64,000 nucleotides of DNA, taken from positions 342,432 through 406,431 of the forward strand of contig NZ_JADKRX010000005.1 of the NCBI RefSeq assembly GCF_015350975.1, written 5' to 3'. Positions 44,664 to 54,183 of the stretch are shown in pieces; within the stretch, counting starts at the first letter, position 1; every line of letters begins with the position of its first letter. The notes under the pieces were generated by a model. The model was not told the origin of the DNA. It saw nothing but the letters and a program-made list of their open reading frames with translations, and did no database searches. This stretch comes from Curtobacterium sp. VKM Ac-1395. Its GTDB lineage: Bacteria; Actinomycetota; Actinomycetes; Actinomycetales; Microbacteriaceae. The translations under genes and the position numbers were made by a program.

Positions 44664-45947
44664 TCAGACCATCTGGGCGCTGCGCCGGCGGGCCAGGACG
44701 TAGCTGACCGCGACCGACCCGCTGACCGCGAGCAGCGACGGGATGAGGATGTCCGTGCCCTGCTGGGTGAACTCGACGACGAGCACGAGCGCGGTGAAGG
44801 GCGCCCGCATCGTGGTCGCCAGGAACGCCGCCGCCCCGATGAACGCGAACGACACCAGGCTCGGGCCGTCCGCGGGCCACATCATCGCCCACGCCCCGCC
44901 GAGGAACCCACCGAACGCGGCACCGATGGCGATCGACGGCGTCAGGGTGCCACCGACCGCGCCGGCACCGATCGTCGCCGCCGTGGTGATGGTCCGGACG
45001 ATGCCGAGGACGAGCAGCAGCACGATGGGGACCATGCCGATGACGGTGCCGTCGTCGAGTGCGGTGTTCATCGCCGTGACCGCGAGGGCCCGGCCGTTGC
45101 CGAGGACCTCGGGGAAGGGCACGGCGATCAGCCCGACCATCGCGAACACGAGCGGCAGCAGCACGAGCAGGTGCCAGCCCTTCGGCGCGATGCCCTGCAG
45201 CCGGTTCGTCAGCTTCACGAACCCCACCCCCGCGAACCCGAGCACGGGACCGACCACCACCGCCCAGACGAGCAGCGACGGCGAGAGGTGCGTGGCGGGC
45301 ACGTGGTAGAGCACCTCGTCCGGGATCACCAGGCGTGCCACCCCGGCCGCGACGGCGCTCGTGACGAAGGCCGGCAGGGCGGTGGCGAAGGTGAGCTCCC
45401 CGAGCAGGACCTCGACGGCGAACAGCGCGCCCCCGAGCGGGACGTCGTAGACCGCGGCCAGGCCGGCGGCGGCACCGCAGGCGACGAGGATCTTCGTCTC
45501 GCGCGCGGACACCCCGGCGCGGGCCGTCACGAGCTGGGCGAGCCAGGCGCCGACCTCACGCGGCGCCACCTCTTTCCCGATCGAGGCACCGAGCCCGACG
45601 GCGAGGATCTGGACGCCGGCGTTCGCCAGCGTCGCGAGCGCGGGCATCCGCTTGCCGCCCACCGCCGCTGGCACCGACACGATCGGGCGCCCCCACCGGC
45701 GGAGCGCCCACCAGGCGAACGCCGTGAGCAGGCCGGCCGCGGTGATCGCGACGAACCGGGTCAGCGGCGAGGGGGCGTCGGCGGCCTCGAGGTGCCCACC
45801 GAAGGCGTACCCGAAGGCGACGAACTGGATCAGCTGCAGGGCGAGCCACACGGCGATCCCGGCGACCCCGCCGCCGAGGCCGACGAGTGCGGTGACGACC
45901 CCGAGCTTGAGTGCCCAGCCGGACGTCGTGCGAGCGGTGTTCGGCAT
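44664..45947 (-). CDS. ClC-type chloride channel / H+-Cl- antiporter
   Basis: A 427-residue membrane protein of the ClC family. The gating-glutamate motif is GASIGKEVAPRE (~112, in place of G-K/R-E-G-P), and the ion pathway motifs GAAAGLAAVYDVPLGGALFA (~167) and the later GAGAVGGTLTPSIAIGAAFGG (~355) are present. It moves chloride and protons across the membrane. ATG at 45947. It is divergent from the ROK regulator by 77 bases, but a link is unlikely. Confidence 0.9.
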   Translation of the reverse strand: MPNTARTTSGWALKLGVVTALVGLGGGVAGIAVWLALQLIQFVAFGYAFGGHLEAADAPSPLTRFVAITAAGLLTAFAWWALRRWGRPIVSVPAAVGGKRMPALATLANAGVQILAVGLGASIGKEVAPREVGAWLAQLVTARAGVSARETKILVACGAAAGLAAVYDVPLGGALFAVEVLLGELTFATALPAFVTSAVAAGVARLVIPDEVLYHVPATHLSPSLLVWAVVVGPVLGFAGVGFVKLTNRLQGIAPKGWHLLVLLPLVFAMVGLIAVPFPEVLGNGRALAVTAMNTALDDGTVIGMVPIVLLLVLGIVRTITTAATIGAGAVGGTLTPSIAIGAAFGGFLGGAWAMMWPADGPSLVSFAFIGAAAFLATTMRAPFTALVLVVEFTQQGTDILIPSLLAVSGSVAVSYVLARRRSAQMV

Positions 45948-46024
45948 GGCAACGACCCTATCGGCCGCCACGAACGCCCCCGGGTCGGCGGAGCGACGGG
46001 TCCCGCCGCGCCTAGGCTGACCGC

Positions 46025-47209
46025 GTGAGCGAGACACCCGACCCCGCCCCGGTCCCGACGGCCGTGCAGCACGGCTGGGAGCCCCTCGCGGGCAGTGCGC
46101 AGTCGGTCGTGCTCGAGGTCCTCCGCGCCGGACCGCGCCCCCGCACCGAGCTCGCCGAGCGCCTCGGCCTGTCCGGCCCGAGCCTGTCGCGCATCACACG
46201 CCCGCTGCTCGAGGCCGGGATCCTCGTCGAGCGTGACGTCGTGCAGCCCACCACCACCGGGCGCCCGTCGATCCCGCTCGACATCGACCCGGACGCCCAC
46301 CACTTCGTCGGCGTGAAGCTCACCGGCGACGGGCTCTTCGCCGTGGCGACCGACCACCGCGGCCGGGTCCTCACCGAGCGCGAGGAGCCCCTGTCCGCCA
46401 CCGACGTCCCCGCCGTCGTCGCCCGGATCGCCGAGGTCGTCCGCGCACTGACCGCCGAGGACGACCGCGTCCGCGGGGTCTGCGTGGCGCTCGGCGGTGC
46501 CACGGTCGGTCGCCGCGAGGTCCGCCGCGCCCCGTTCCTCGGCTGGGAGGACGTCCCCCTCGCCGCCCTGCTCACCGACGCCACCGGCCTGCCGTGCTCG
46601 GTGGAGAACGACGTCCGGGCGCTCACCCACGCCGAGCACTGGTTCGGCGAGGGCCGCGACCACCGCTCGTTCGCCCTGCTGACCATCGGCGCCGGCATCG
46701 GGCTGGGCCTGGTCCTCGGCGGGACCGTCGTCGCCGGCGCGCACTCCACCGCGGGCAGCATCGGCCACCAGCGACTCGGCGGCGCGGTCGCCGAGTCCGA
46801 CGTGCGCTGCGAGTTCGGGCACCGCGGGTGCGCCCGCGCCGTCCTCAGCGAACGGGCCGTCAGCCTGGCCGGCAGCGCCGCGCTCGGCCGCGAGGTCACC
46901 GCCGCCGAGCTGCTCGACGCCGCCCGCGACGGCGACACCGCCGCCCGCGCCGTCGTCGACCACGCGGCCGAGGCTCTCGGGCTCCTCGTCGCGGACGTCG
47001 TCAACGTCGTCGACCCCGAGGTCGTCCTGCTCTCCGGCGAACTCGTCGGCCTCGCCGAGACCGGCCGGGCAGCGCTCGACCGCTCGATCGAGGCCGCACG
47101 GCACTGGTCGACCCCCGCCCCGACCGTGGTCGTCCAGCCGTTCCGCTTCAACGAGTGGGCACGCGGCGCCGCGGCGGTCGCCATCCAGATGCACGCGCTC
47201 GGCGCCTGA
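46025..47209 (+). CDS. ROK-family transcriptional regulator
   Basis: A 394-residue NagC/XylR-type regulator. An N-terminal winged helix (~28-75: RPRTELAERLGLSGPSLSRITRPLLEAGILVERD) precedes a sugar-kinase-like ROK domain with the GIGLGLVLGGTVVAGAHSTAGSIGHQ block and the zinc-binding H-x-x...C region (CEFGHRGCARAV). It probably responds to a sugar. GTG start. The adjacent binding protein, two permeases and an alpha-galactosidase on the other strand are its likely targets. Confidence 0.92.
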   Translation: MSETPDPAPVPTAVQHGWEPLAGSAQSVVLEVLRAGPRPRTELAERLGLSGPSLSRITRPLLEAGILVERDVVQPTTTGRPSIPLDIDPDAHHFVGVKLTGDGLFAVATDHRGRVLTEREEPLSATDVPAVVARIAEVVRALTAEDDRVRGVCVALGGATVGRREVRRAPFLGWEDVPLAALLTDATGLPCSVENDVRALTHAEHWFGEGRDHRSFALLTIGAGIGLGLVLGGTVVAGAHSTAGSIGHQRLGGAVAESDVRCEFGHRGCARAVLSERAVSLAGSAALGREVTAAELLDAARDGDTAARAVVDHAAEALGLLVADVVNVVDPEVVLLSGELVGLAETGRAALDRSIEAARHWSTPAPTVVVQPFRFNEWARGAAAVAIQMHALGA

Positions 47210-47236
47210 GCGCGCTGCCTCGGCACGCACCACGCA

Positions 47237-47283
47237 CCGGACGGGAGGCTCCCCACCGGTCTGGTGGGGAGCCTCCCGTCCGG
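47237..47283. terminator. Dispersed palindrome copy between rok and the binding-protein gene
   Basis: CCGGACGGGAGGCTCCCCACC (47237-47257), loop GGTCT, and its exact complement (47263-47283) form a perfect 21-bp stem. It lies between two convergent genes and can end both. Confidence 0.9.
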
Positions 47284-47304
47284 CCCTGGTCGCGACCCGC
47301 GGCG

Positions 47305-48678
47305 CTACGTGAGCTGCAGGAGCGTGTTCACCTGGTCGTTCATCCCGGTCAGCGTGCTGACCGGCTTGCCGTTCGCGTAGATGTCGTCGAACGCGGGCTG
47401 GACCAGCGCCTGCACGTCCCCCGGGTTCCGCGTCACCGGGAACAGGAACGTGGTCTTCTCCGCGACCTGGCCGGTGAACGCCGACACGTCGAAGCCCTTC
47501 TCGCGGAACGCCGCGACGGCGGCCTCGGTGCCCTCCGGACGCGCCGGGAACACGATGCCGGCGCGGCCGACGATCTGCTGCGCGGTCGCTCCCCCGAGGA
47601 ACGCGACCCACTTCGCGGCGGCCTCCGGGTTCCGCGCCTGCTTCGTGATCGAGTCGCCGAGCCCGTTGAACATCGACGCGCGGTGTCCCACCGGGCCGAT
47701 CGGCGTCGGCGCGATGCCGACCTGCATGTCCGGCAGGTTGCCGTACGCGCCGATCATCCACGAGCCGTTGAACGACAGCGCGACCTTCTTCGCGCCGAGC
47801 TGCACGTCCGGCCCGGTGGTCGTCGAGAAGACGCCGTACTTCGGCATGTAGCCCTTGTCCGCCAGGCCGAAGTACCACGAGATCGTCTTCTGGAACCCGG
47901 CGTCGTCGTACCGGAACCTGTTCCCCCACGGGTTGGCGTTCGTGTAGAACCAGTCCGTCGAGCCGGTGAACGGCGACCACTGCGTCTGGCCGAAGCCGTC
48001 GCCGCCGCTGCCGTTCGAGCTCATCCCGTAGACGGCCACGTCGGTCTTGTCGAAGCCCGGTTCGTCCCCGCGGCGGCCCTTGCCGTCGATGGTGAGGTGG
48101 GCGAGCATCCGCTCGAACGTGCCGCCGTCCTCGGGGTTCCACTCCAGGGCGGCGAGCTGCTCCGGGGTGACGCCGGCCTTCTCCATGACCGCCTCGTCGT
48201 AGAACATCGCGATGGTGTCCCAGTCCTTCGGGGACCCGTAGCGGTGCCCGTTGCGGCCCTTCCACAGCTCGGCGAGCCCGGACTGGTAGTCGGCGTCACG
48301 GATGCCGGCGGTGGCCTCGAGCTCGTCGAGTTCGTACAGCACGTCGAGGTCGGCGTACTGCGGGAACTTCGTCAGGTGGTCGGTGAAGACGTCGGGCGCG
48401 GTGCCGGCGATGAACCCGGCGGTGAGCTTCGTCCAGTAGTCGTTCCAGCCGAGCTGGGTGATCTTGATCCGGATGTCGGGGTTCTCCCGCTCGAAGGCCT
48501 TCGCGACGGCCTGGTACGCGGGCAGCTGGTTGGAGTCCCAGAGCCAGTACGACACGGTGCCGGTCGCACCGCCCGTCGAGCTGCTGCGTCCCGGCGAGGA
48601 GCACGCGGCGAGGGCACCGAGGGCCAGGGCGGAGGCGCCGCCGGCGAACAGTGCGCGGCGGGTGATGGAGTTCGTCAT
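47305..48678 (-). CDS. ABC transporter sugar-binding lipoprotein
   Basis: A 457-residue extracytoplasmic solute-binding protein of the CUT1 type. A twin-arginine-like/lipobox N terminus (TRRALFAGGASALALGALAAC, lipid Cys ~25) precedes FERENPDIRIKITQLGWNDYWTKLTAGFIAGTAPDVFTDHL, the classic family-1 binding fold, and GKKVALSFNGSWM later on. It presumably captures a galactoside or another oligosaccharide for the two permeases upstream. It is 10 bases from the permease stop, in one operon. Confidence 0.93.
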   Translation of the reverse strand: MTNSITRRALFAGGASALALGALAACSSPGRSSSTGGATGTVSYWLWDSNQLPAYQAVAKAFERENPDIRIKITQLGWNDYWTKLTAGFIAGTAPDVFTDHLTKFPQYADLDVLYELDELEATAGIRDADYQSGLAELWKGRNGHRYGSPKDWDTIAMFYDEAVMEKAGVTPEQLAALEWNPEDGGTFERMLAHLTIDGKGRRGDEPGFDKTDVAVYGMSSNGSGGDGFGQTQWSPFTGSTDWFYTNANPWGNRFRYDDAGFQKTISWYFGLADKGYMPKYGVFSTTTGPDVQLGAKKVALSFNGSWMIGAYGNLPDMQVGIAPTPIGPVGHRASMFNGLGDSITKQARNPEAAAKWVAFLGGATAQQIVGRAGIVFPARPEGTEAAVAAFREKGFDVSAFTGQVAEKTTFLFPVTRNPGDVQALVQPAFDDIYANGKPVSTLTGMNDQVNTLLQLT

Positions 48679-48688
48679 GGGAGCGTCC

Positions 48689-49642
48689 CTACTTGATGCC
48701 GGAGAAGCCGATGGAGTTGACGATGCGCTTGGCGAAGAGGCCGAACAGCACGATCATCGGGAGCGCCGCCACGAGCGTCGCGGCCATCAGGCCCGACCAG
48801 TCGGTGCCGGACTGCGGCGCCTGCGACTTGAAGACGCCGAGGGCCACGGTGAGCACGCGCGAGCTGTCGGTGTACGACACCATGAGCGGCCAGAAGTAGT
48901 CGTTCCAGGCGGTGATGTACGTCAGCACGGCGAGCGTCGCGATCGGTGCCGAGGCCATCGGCAGGATGAGCCGGAAGAACACGCGGACCTTGCCGGCGCC
49001 GTCGATGAGCGCCGCCTCCTCGACCTCCTTCGAGATGCCGAGGAAGAACTGCCGCAGGAAGAACACCGCGAACGGCGTCATCAGCATCGACGGCAGCGAG
49101 ATCCCGAGCAGGGTGTCGACGAGCCCGAGCGACTTGATGAGCGCGAAGTTCGGCAGCAGCGTGAAGATCGTCGGGACCATCAGGCCGGCGAGGAACACCC
49201 CGAAGACCTTGTCGCGTCCGGGCCAGCGGAGCCGGGCGAAGGCGTAGGCGGCCGCGGCGGAGAAGAACACCTGCCCGACGGTGATCATCGTGGCGGTCAG
49301 GACGGAGTTGAGCAGGTACTGCCAGAAGTTCAGCGTCGCGCCGGAACCGCCCTGTGACAGCGCCTCCTTCGTCGTCTGCAGGCCGAACACCCGCTCGAAC
49401 CCGCCGAGGCTGAACCCGGTCGGCAGCAGCGAGGTGGGGTCGGCGGAGATCGCGCCGTTCGAGGACAGTGCCGTGCGGAGGATCCAGTAGAAGGGGAACA
49501 GGGTCACGACGATCACGGCGATCATCGCGATCCAGGCGGCGACCCGGCCGACGGAGGGACGTGGACGGGCGGGCTTGCTGCCGGCGGTGGTGACGGCGCG
49601 GGTGGTGACGGGGTCGACCACGGGCGGGAGGGTGCTGGTCAT
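48689..49642 (-). CDS. Sugar ABC transporter permease (MalG-type)
   Basis: A 317-residue CUT1 permease. Six helices, with the first at ~34-54 and the EAA loop FLGISKEVEEAALIDGAGKVRVFFRLILP (~206-234), where the ATPase docks. It follows the MalF-type gene by 35 bases and precedes the binding protein. No ATP-binding subunit is encoded nearby, so a shared ATPase (MsiK-like) probably drives transport. Confidence 0.93.
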   Translation of the reverse strand: MTSTLPPVVDPVTTRAVTTAGSKPARPRPSVGRVAAWIAMIAVIVVTLFPFYWILRTALSSNGAISADPTSLLPTGFSLGGFERVFGLQTTKEALSQGGSGATLNFWQYLLNSVLTATMITVGQVFFSAAAAYAFARLRWPGRDKVFGVFLAGLMVPTIFTLLPNFALIKSLGLVDTLLGISLPSMLMTPFAVFFLRQFFLGISKEVEEAALIDGAGKVRVFFRLILPMASAPIATLAVLTYITAWNDYFWPLMVSYTDSSRVLTVALGVFKSQAPQSGTDWSGLMAATLVAALPMIVLFGLFAKRIVNSIGFSGIK

Positions 49643-49677
49643 CTTCGACTCGCTTCCGGGAGTGCTGGTTGGCCGCG

Positions 49678-50655
49678 TCAGTCCAGGTCGCTCTCGCCGG
49701 AACGCGAGAGTCGGTACTGGATGAACGTGATGACGCTGAGGACGATGAGGAGGGCCACCGAGACGGCGGACGCGTAGCCGAACTGGAACCGGCCGAAGGC
49801 CAGGTTGTAGATGTAGTTCTGCACGACGTTCGTGGCGTTCGCCGGACCACCCTGGGTGGTGACGGCGACGGTGTCGAACACCTGGAACGAGCCGATGATC
49901 GTGATGATGAGCACGAGCGACAGGATCGGGCGGAGCAGCGGGACCGTGATCCCCCAGAACATCTTCCACTCGCTCGCGCCGTCGATCCGGCCGGCCTCGT
50001 ACACCTGCTCGGGCAGCGCCTGCAGGCCCGCGAAGATGAGCAGCGCCGTGTAGCCGACGTTCCGCCAGACGTTGATGAACGCGATCGTCGGGATGCCCCA
50101 GACGTCGCTCTGCAGGAACGGGATGCGGCCGACGCCGATGGCGGAGAGCACCTCGTTGCCGATGCCGAGCTGCGTGTCGAGGATCCACAGCCAGATGAGC
50201 GCGGCCACGACGTTCGACACCAGGTACGGCGCCAGGACGATCCCGCGGACGAACGTCGACTTCGTCAGCCGGTGCATCATCACGGCGATGAACAGCGCCA
50301 GCACGGTCTGGAACCCGATGTTCAGCAGGACGTACTCGACCGTGACGAGCATCGAGTGCCAGAAGATCGAGTCCTGCACGAGGCGCTCGTAGTTCTGCAG
50401 GCCGGTGAACACCGGCGGCGTGAGCAGGTTGTACGACGTGAAGGACAGGTAGATCCCGCGGACGGTCGGCCACAGCAGGAACAGCGCGAACCCGATCGCG
50501 GCCGGGGCGATGAACACGAGCGCGAGCCGCAGGTCGTTCGGCGGGCGACGTCGCCGTGGTGCCGGGGTCCCGGTGCCGGCACGCTCCTCCACCGGGCGGC
50601 TCCGCCGGTCGGCGGTCACCGTCAGGGGTGACGGCAGTGGTGTTTCGGTGGCCAT
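49678..50655 (-). CDS. Sugar ABC transporter permease (MalF-type)
   Basis: A 325-residue CUT1 permease. Six helices after a basic Pro-rich N terminus; EAA loop LQALPEQVYEAGRIDGASEWKMFWGITVPLL (~214-244). It is the first gene of the permease-permease-binding protein operon. The upstream gap contains TTGACA on this strand and an AT-rich stretch (TTTCTTTTGCAG) that may be promoter and operator. Confidence 0.93.
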   Translation of the reverse strand: MATETPLPSPLTVTADRRSRPVEERAGTGTPAPRRRRPPNDLRLALVFIAPAAIGFALFLLWPTVRGIYLSFTSYNLLTPPVFTGLQNYERLVQDSIFWHSMLVTVEYVLLNIGFQTVLALFIAVMMHRLTKSTFVRGIVLAPYLVSNVVAALIWLWILDTQLGIGNEVLSAIGVGRIPFLQSDVWGIPTIAFINVWRNVGYTALLIFAGLQALPEQVYEAGRIDGASEWKMFWGITVPLLRPILSLVLIITIIGSFQVFDTVAVTTQGGPANATNVVQNYIYNLAFGRFQFGYASAVSVALLIVLSVITFIQYRLSRSGESDLD

Positions 50656-50774
50656 CGTGACTCCTTCGTCGCGTCGGTTCCGTCCGGCAACGCTGCCGGT
50701 CGGGTTTAGTGTCGCTGCAAAAGAAACGGCTTGTCAAGACATCCGCCGGGACTGCTCGAGTCACGCCCCCAGAC

Positions 50775-50822
50775 GACGGACGGGAGGCTCGGTGCCAGCT
50801 GGCCACGAGCCTCCCGTCCGTC
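50775..50822. terminator. Dispersed palindrome copy after the alpha-galactosidase gene
   Basis: GACGGACGGGAGGCTCG (50775-50791) and its complement (50806-50822) enclose GCCAGCTGGC, itself a palindrome. It begins 12 bases beyond the alpha-galactosidase stop. The centre CCAGCTGG is shared with the copy at 61336. Confidence 0.9.
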
Positions 50823-50833
50823 TCGTGGTGGCG

Positions 50834-53026
50834 TCAGATCGCGGTGAGGCGGAACGGCACCACGCGCTCGGCGTACGTCGACGGGGCCTCGAGCCCCACC
50901 GTCTCCAGGACACGGCCGGTGAAGACCCGCTCCCCCGACCACCAGACCGGCGCGCGCACGCCGTCGCTCCCGCTGCCGATGAGCACCGGGTCCACGCGGT
51001 AGCGCGCCTCGGGGTCGAGGTCGCGGAAGGTGATGCGGCCGCGCAGGCTGACCTCGGGTGCCGCGAGCGACGCGAGGAAGAACATCGCCTCGCGCCGGTC
51101 GGAGGACACCGCGCCGTACACGTTGAGCGTCTCGTCGACCTGGTCCACGCGGACCAGGTCCCCGCCGTGCAGCAGCCCGCGGACGTCCTTGTACAGGGCG
51201 ATCCACTCGGCGAGGTCGCGCTCCTCGGCCTCGGTCGCCGTGGCCAGGTCCCACTCGATGCCGAGGTGCCCGAACAGGGCCGTGCCCGCGCGGAAGGACA
51301 GGTCGTGCCAGCGCCCGGTCGTGTGGTTCACCCCGCTGGCGATGTGCGAGCCGAGCAGCTCCGGCGGCAGGAGCTGCATGGTCCACCGGTTCATCTGCTG
51401 GCGTTCGAGCGGGTCGATGCAGTCGGACACCCAGACGCGGTCGGTGTGCTCGATGACGCCGAGGTCGACGCGGGAGCCACCCGACGAGCACGACTCGATC
51501 TCGAACCCGGGGAAGCGGTCCTTGAGCGCTGCCATCAGCCGGTAGGCCGCCAGGGTCTGCTCGTGCACGGCCGCGCCGCCGTCCCGGTGCCCGGCCTCGA
51601 CCAGGTCGCGGTTGTGGTCCCACTTGACGTAGTCGATCCGGTACTCGTCGATGATCGCGACCATGCGGTCGAGGACGTACTCGTACGCCTCTGGGATCGC
51701 GAGGTTGAGGACCTGCTGGTGGCGGGAGCGGACCGGCAGCCGCCCGTCGGCCTGCATGATCCAGTCCGGGTGCGCCCGCGCCAGGTCGCTGTCCTCGTTC
51801 ACCATCTCCGGCTCGAACCACAGGCCGAACTGCATGCCGGCGGCTCGGACGTGGTCGACGAGCGGACCCAGGCCGTCGGGCCAGACCGTCTCGTCGACGA
51901 ACCAGTCGCCGAGGCCCGCGAAGTCGTTGCGGCGGTGACGGAACCAGCCGTCGTCGAGGACGAAGCGCTCCACGCCGAGGCGGGCGGACCGGTCGGCGAG
52001 GTCCTTCAGGCGGTCGAGGTCGTGGTCGAAGTAGACCGCCTCCCAGACGTTGATCGTCATCGGGCGGACGCTCGTCGGGTGCTGTGGACGGCTGCGCAGG
52101 TGACGGTGGAACCGGCGCGCCTGGTCGTCGAGGCCGGTGGCGTAGGCGCCGTAGAGCCACGGCCCCTCGTACGACTCCCCCGTGCCGAGCCGGACCTCGC
52201 CGGGCAGCAGGAGCTCTCCGCCGCCGAGGACCTGACGGCCGTTGAACAGGCGTTCGGCGTGGTGGCGGTGGTTGCCGCTCCACGCGGTGTGGACGCCCCA
52301 GACCTCACCGTGTGCGAAGCCGAAGCCCGGCTCGCCGACGCTCAGGACCGTGGCGGCGTCGGCGCCCGTGCGGCCCTTGCGCCCCTCGCGCTCGTGGATG
52401 CCGACGACGAGTTCGCGGCGCTGCGGGGTGCGCTCCTTGCCCCAGCGTCCGGCGAAGTCGAGGATCTCCCGCGCGCGGGTCGGGATCGGCAGGGCGACCG
52501 TGAGCTCGTCGACCGTGTACGTCCCCGCGCCCGTGTTCGTGACGGCGGCACGCGTGCGGACCAGGCCGGCGGGGAGCAGCTCGATCTCGAGACGGACGGC
52601 GAGCTGGGCGGTGTCGTCGGTGGCCTCGACGACGAGGCGTGCGGCTCCGGTGTCGATGAGGACGGGAGCGGCTTCCGTCTCGTCCGGCCCGGGCGCGGTT
52701 TCGTGGGCTTCGCCGATCACGTCGAGGCTGGTCACGATGAACCGGGGCGACCAGTCGTGCCCGTCGCGGTGTCCGGACAGGCCCGGCTTGCCCGACCACC
52801 CGGCGTGCTGCTCCGGCAGGACGGCCAGGCGGATCGGCTCGTCGATCGCGTTCGAGACGACCGGTTCGAGACCGGCCTCGACGAGCGCGAGCAGGTCGCT
52901 GGCCGACTGCTCGCCCAGCGCTGCGCCCCAGTGCACGACGGCCGGCAACCGACCCCGCGTGCAGTCGAGGACCAGGGAGACCCCGGCGGTGGACAGGTGG
53001 ACGAGGGCGTGCGGGAGGTGCGTCAT
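50834..53026 (-). CDS. Alpha-galactosidase, glycoside hydrolase family 36
   Basis: A 730-residue cytosolic GH36 enzyme. The N-terminal beta-sandwich is followed by the TIM barrel with GVERFVLDDGWFRHRRND, FGLWFEPEMVN, the nucleophile Asp in DYVKWDHNR (~480) and the acid/base Asp in VWVSDCIDPLERQQMNRWT (~548). It frees alpha-galactose from melibiose, raffinose or galactomannan pieces. The ATG at 53026 has AGGAG 5 bases upstream; the longer frame lacks one. It is transcribed separately from the permease operon by the palindrome between them. Confidence 0.93.
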   Translation of the reverse strand: MTHLPHALVHLSTAGVSLVLDCTRGRLPAVVHWGAALGEQSASDLLALVEAGLEPVVSNAIDEPIRLAVLPEQHAGWSGKPGLSGHRDGHDWSPRFIVTSLDVIGEAHETAPGPDETEAAPVLIDTGAARLVVEATDDTAQLAVRLEIELLPAGLVRTRAAVTNTGAGTYTVDELTVALPIPTRAREILDFAGRWGKERTPQRRELVVGIHEREGRKGRTGADAATVLSVGEPGFGFAHGEVWGVHTAWSGNHRHHAERLFNGRQVLGGGELLLPGEVRLGTGESYEGPWLYGAYATGLDDQARRFHRHLRSRPQHPTSVRPMTINVWEAVYFDHDLDRLKDLADRSARLGVERFVLDDGWFRHRRNDFAGLGDWFVDETVWPDGLGPLVDHVRAAGMQFGLWFEPEMVNEDSDLARAHPDWIMQADGRLPVRSRHQQVLNLAIPEAYEYVLDRMVAIIDEYRIDYVKWDHNRDLVEAGHRDGGAAVHEQTLAAYRLMAALKDRFPGFEIESCSSGGSRVDLGVIEHTDRVWVSDCIDPLERQQMNRWTMQLLPPELLGSHIASGVNHTTGRWHDLSFRAGTALFGHLGIEWDLATATEAEERDLAEWIALYKDVRGLLHGGDLVRVDQVDETLNVYGAVSSDRREAMFFLASLAAPEVSLRGRITFRDLDPEARYRVDPVLIGSGSDGVRAPVWWSGERVFTGRVLETVGLEAPSTYAERVVPFRLTAI

Positions 53027-53079
53027 CGGATCTCCTGGGTTATTTCTTCCGCCGTGCAACTAAGTGGGCGGCCAGTATG

Positions 53080-54063
53080 TCAGAACCAGCGCTTGACCTT
53101 GAAGACGACGAACAGCGCCGCGGCGAAGACGACCATCGCCAGGACCGCCAGCGGGTACCCCCACGTCCAGGTGAGCTCGGGCATGTGGGTGAAGTTCATG
53201 CCGTAGATCGCGGCGATGAGCGTCGGCGCGAACAGGATCGCCGCCCAGCCGGAGATCTTCTTCGTGTCGTCGTTCTGCTTCTGCGCCGCCAGCGTCGCGT
53301 CGACCGTCAGGGCGTTCTGCAGCAGTTGGCGGAAGGTGTCCACCCGCTCCACCGTGCGGATCGCGTGGTCGAGCACGTCGCGGTAGCGCCGCTGCATCTC
53401 CACGGGCAGGTGGTACTTCTCCGCGCCGCGGTGGATGTTCTCGATCATGTGGATGAGCGGCCGTGCTGCCCGCTGGAAGTCGACGACCTCGCCGAACAGC
53501 TCGTAGATGCGGCGGGACACCCCGGGGACCCCGGCGAAGAGCTGGTCCTCGATCTGGTTGATGTCCTCCTCGAGCCCCTCGGTGACCGGACGGTAGTCGT
53601 CGACGATCGTGTCCATGAGCGCCCAGAGCTGCGCCTGCGAGCCCGCCGTCACCAGGCCCGGCTTGCCGCTCATCCGCTGCAGGGCCCGCGGGACGACGTT
53701 CCGACCGCGCGGGTCGGCCTGCACGACGGCGAGGAAGAAGTCGTCGCCGACGAAGGCGTGCACCTCGCCGAACTCGACCTCCTCGCGCCGGTCGTTGTAC
53801 AGCGCCGGCTTGAGGACCGCGAAGAGCGTCGACCCGTAGCGCTCGAGCTTCGGCCGCTGGTGCCCCTCGGCGGAGTCCTCGACCGCGAGCTCGTGGAGCC
53901 CCAGGGCGACGGCGACGTCCCCGAGCTCGACCGGGTCGGGCTGGTACAGGACGATGCAGACGGTGGCCCCCTGCTCCCGCATCATCCGGAAGCTGTCGTC
54001 GAGCGAGGGACTCGCGATCGGGGCGATGCGGTCGATGTACACGGTGTTGAGCTCGACGGTCAC
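53080..54063 (-). CDS. corA: CorA-type magnesium/cobalt transporter
   Basis: A 327-residue CorA. A large cytosolic domain precedes two C-terminal helices, with the signature YGMNF in AAIYGMNFTHMPELTWTWGYP (~290). It forms a pentameric Mg2+ channel. The length is standard. Its GTG-type region and start are 120 bases from the TspO-like gene, which runs the other way. No Mg riboswitch was recognised. Confidence 0.94.
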   Translation of the reverse strand: MTVELNTVYIDRIAPIASPSLDDSFRMMREQGATVCIVLYQPDPVELGDVAVALGLHELAVEDSAEGHQRPKLERYGSTLFAVLKPALYNDRREEVEFGEVHAFVGDDFFLAVVQADPRGRNVVPRALQRMSGKPGLVTAGSQAQLWALMDTIVDDYRPVTEGLEEDINQIEDQLFAGVPGVSRRIYELFGEVVDFQRAARPLIHMIENIHRGAEKYHLPVEMQRRYRDVLDHAIRTVERVDTFRQLLQNALTVDATLAAQKQNDDTKKISGWAAILFAPTLIAAIYGMNFTHMPELTWTWGYPLAVLAMVVFAAALFVVFKVKRWF

Positions 54064-54183
54064 GTGCCCAACCTACGCACCCGTGGAGCGGTCGACGACC
54101 GTATCTGGGTGCGCGCTGCGCGTCGGGCCCCGACCGCCGCCTACCGTGCAGATCGACAGCATGCTGACGAAAGGGAAGACGCC

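Noticed and set aside
45830..48265. An 811-codon minus-strand frame over rok and the binding-protein gene.
   Set aside because: It has no motifs and lies out of frame with two well-supported genes.
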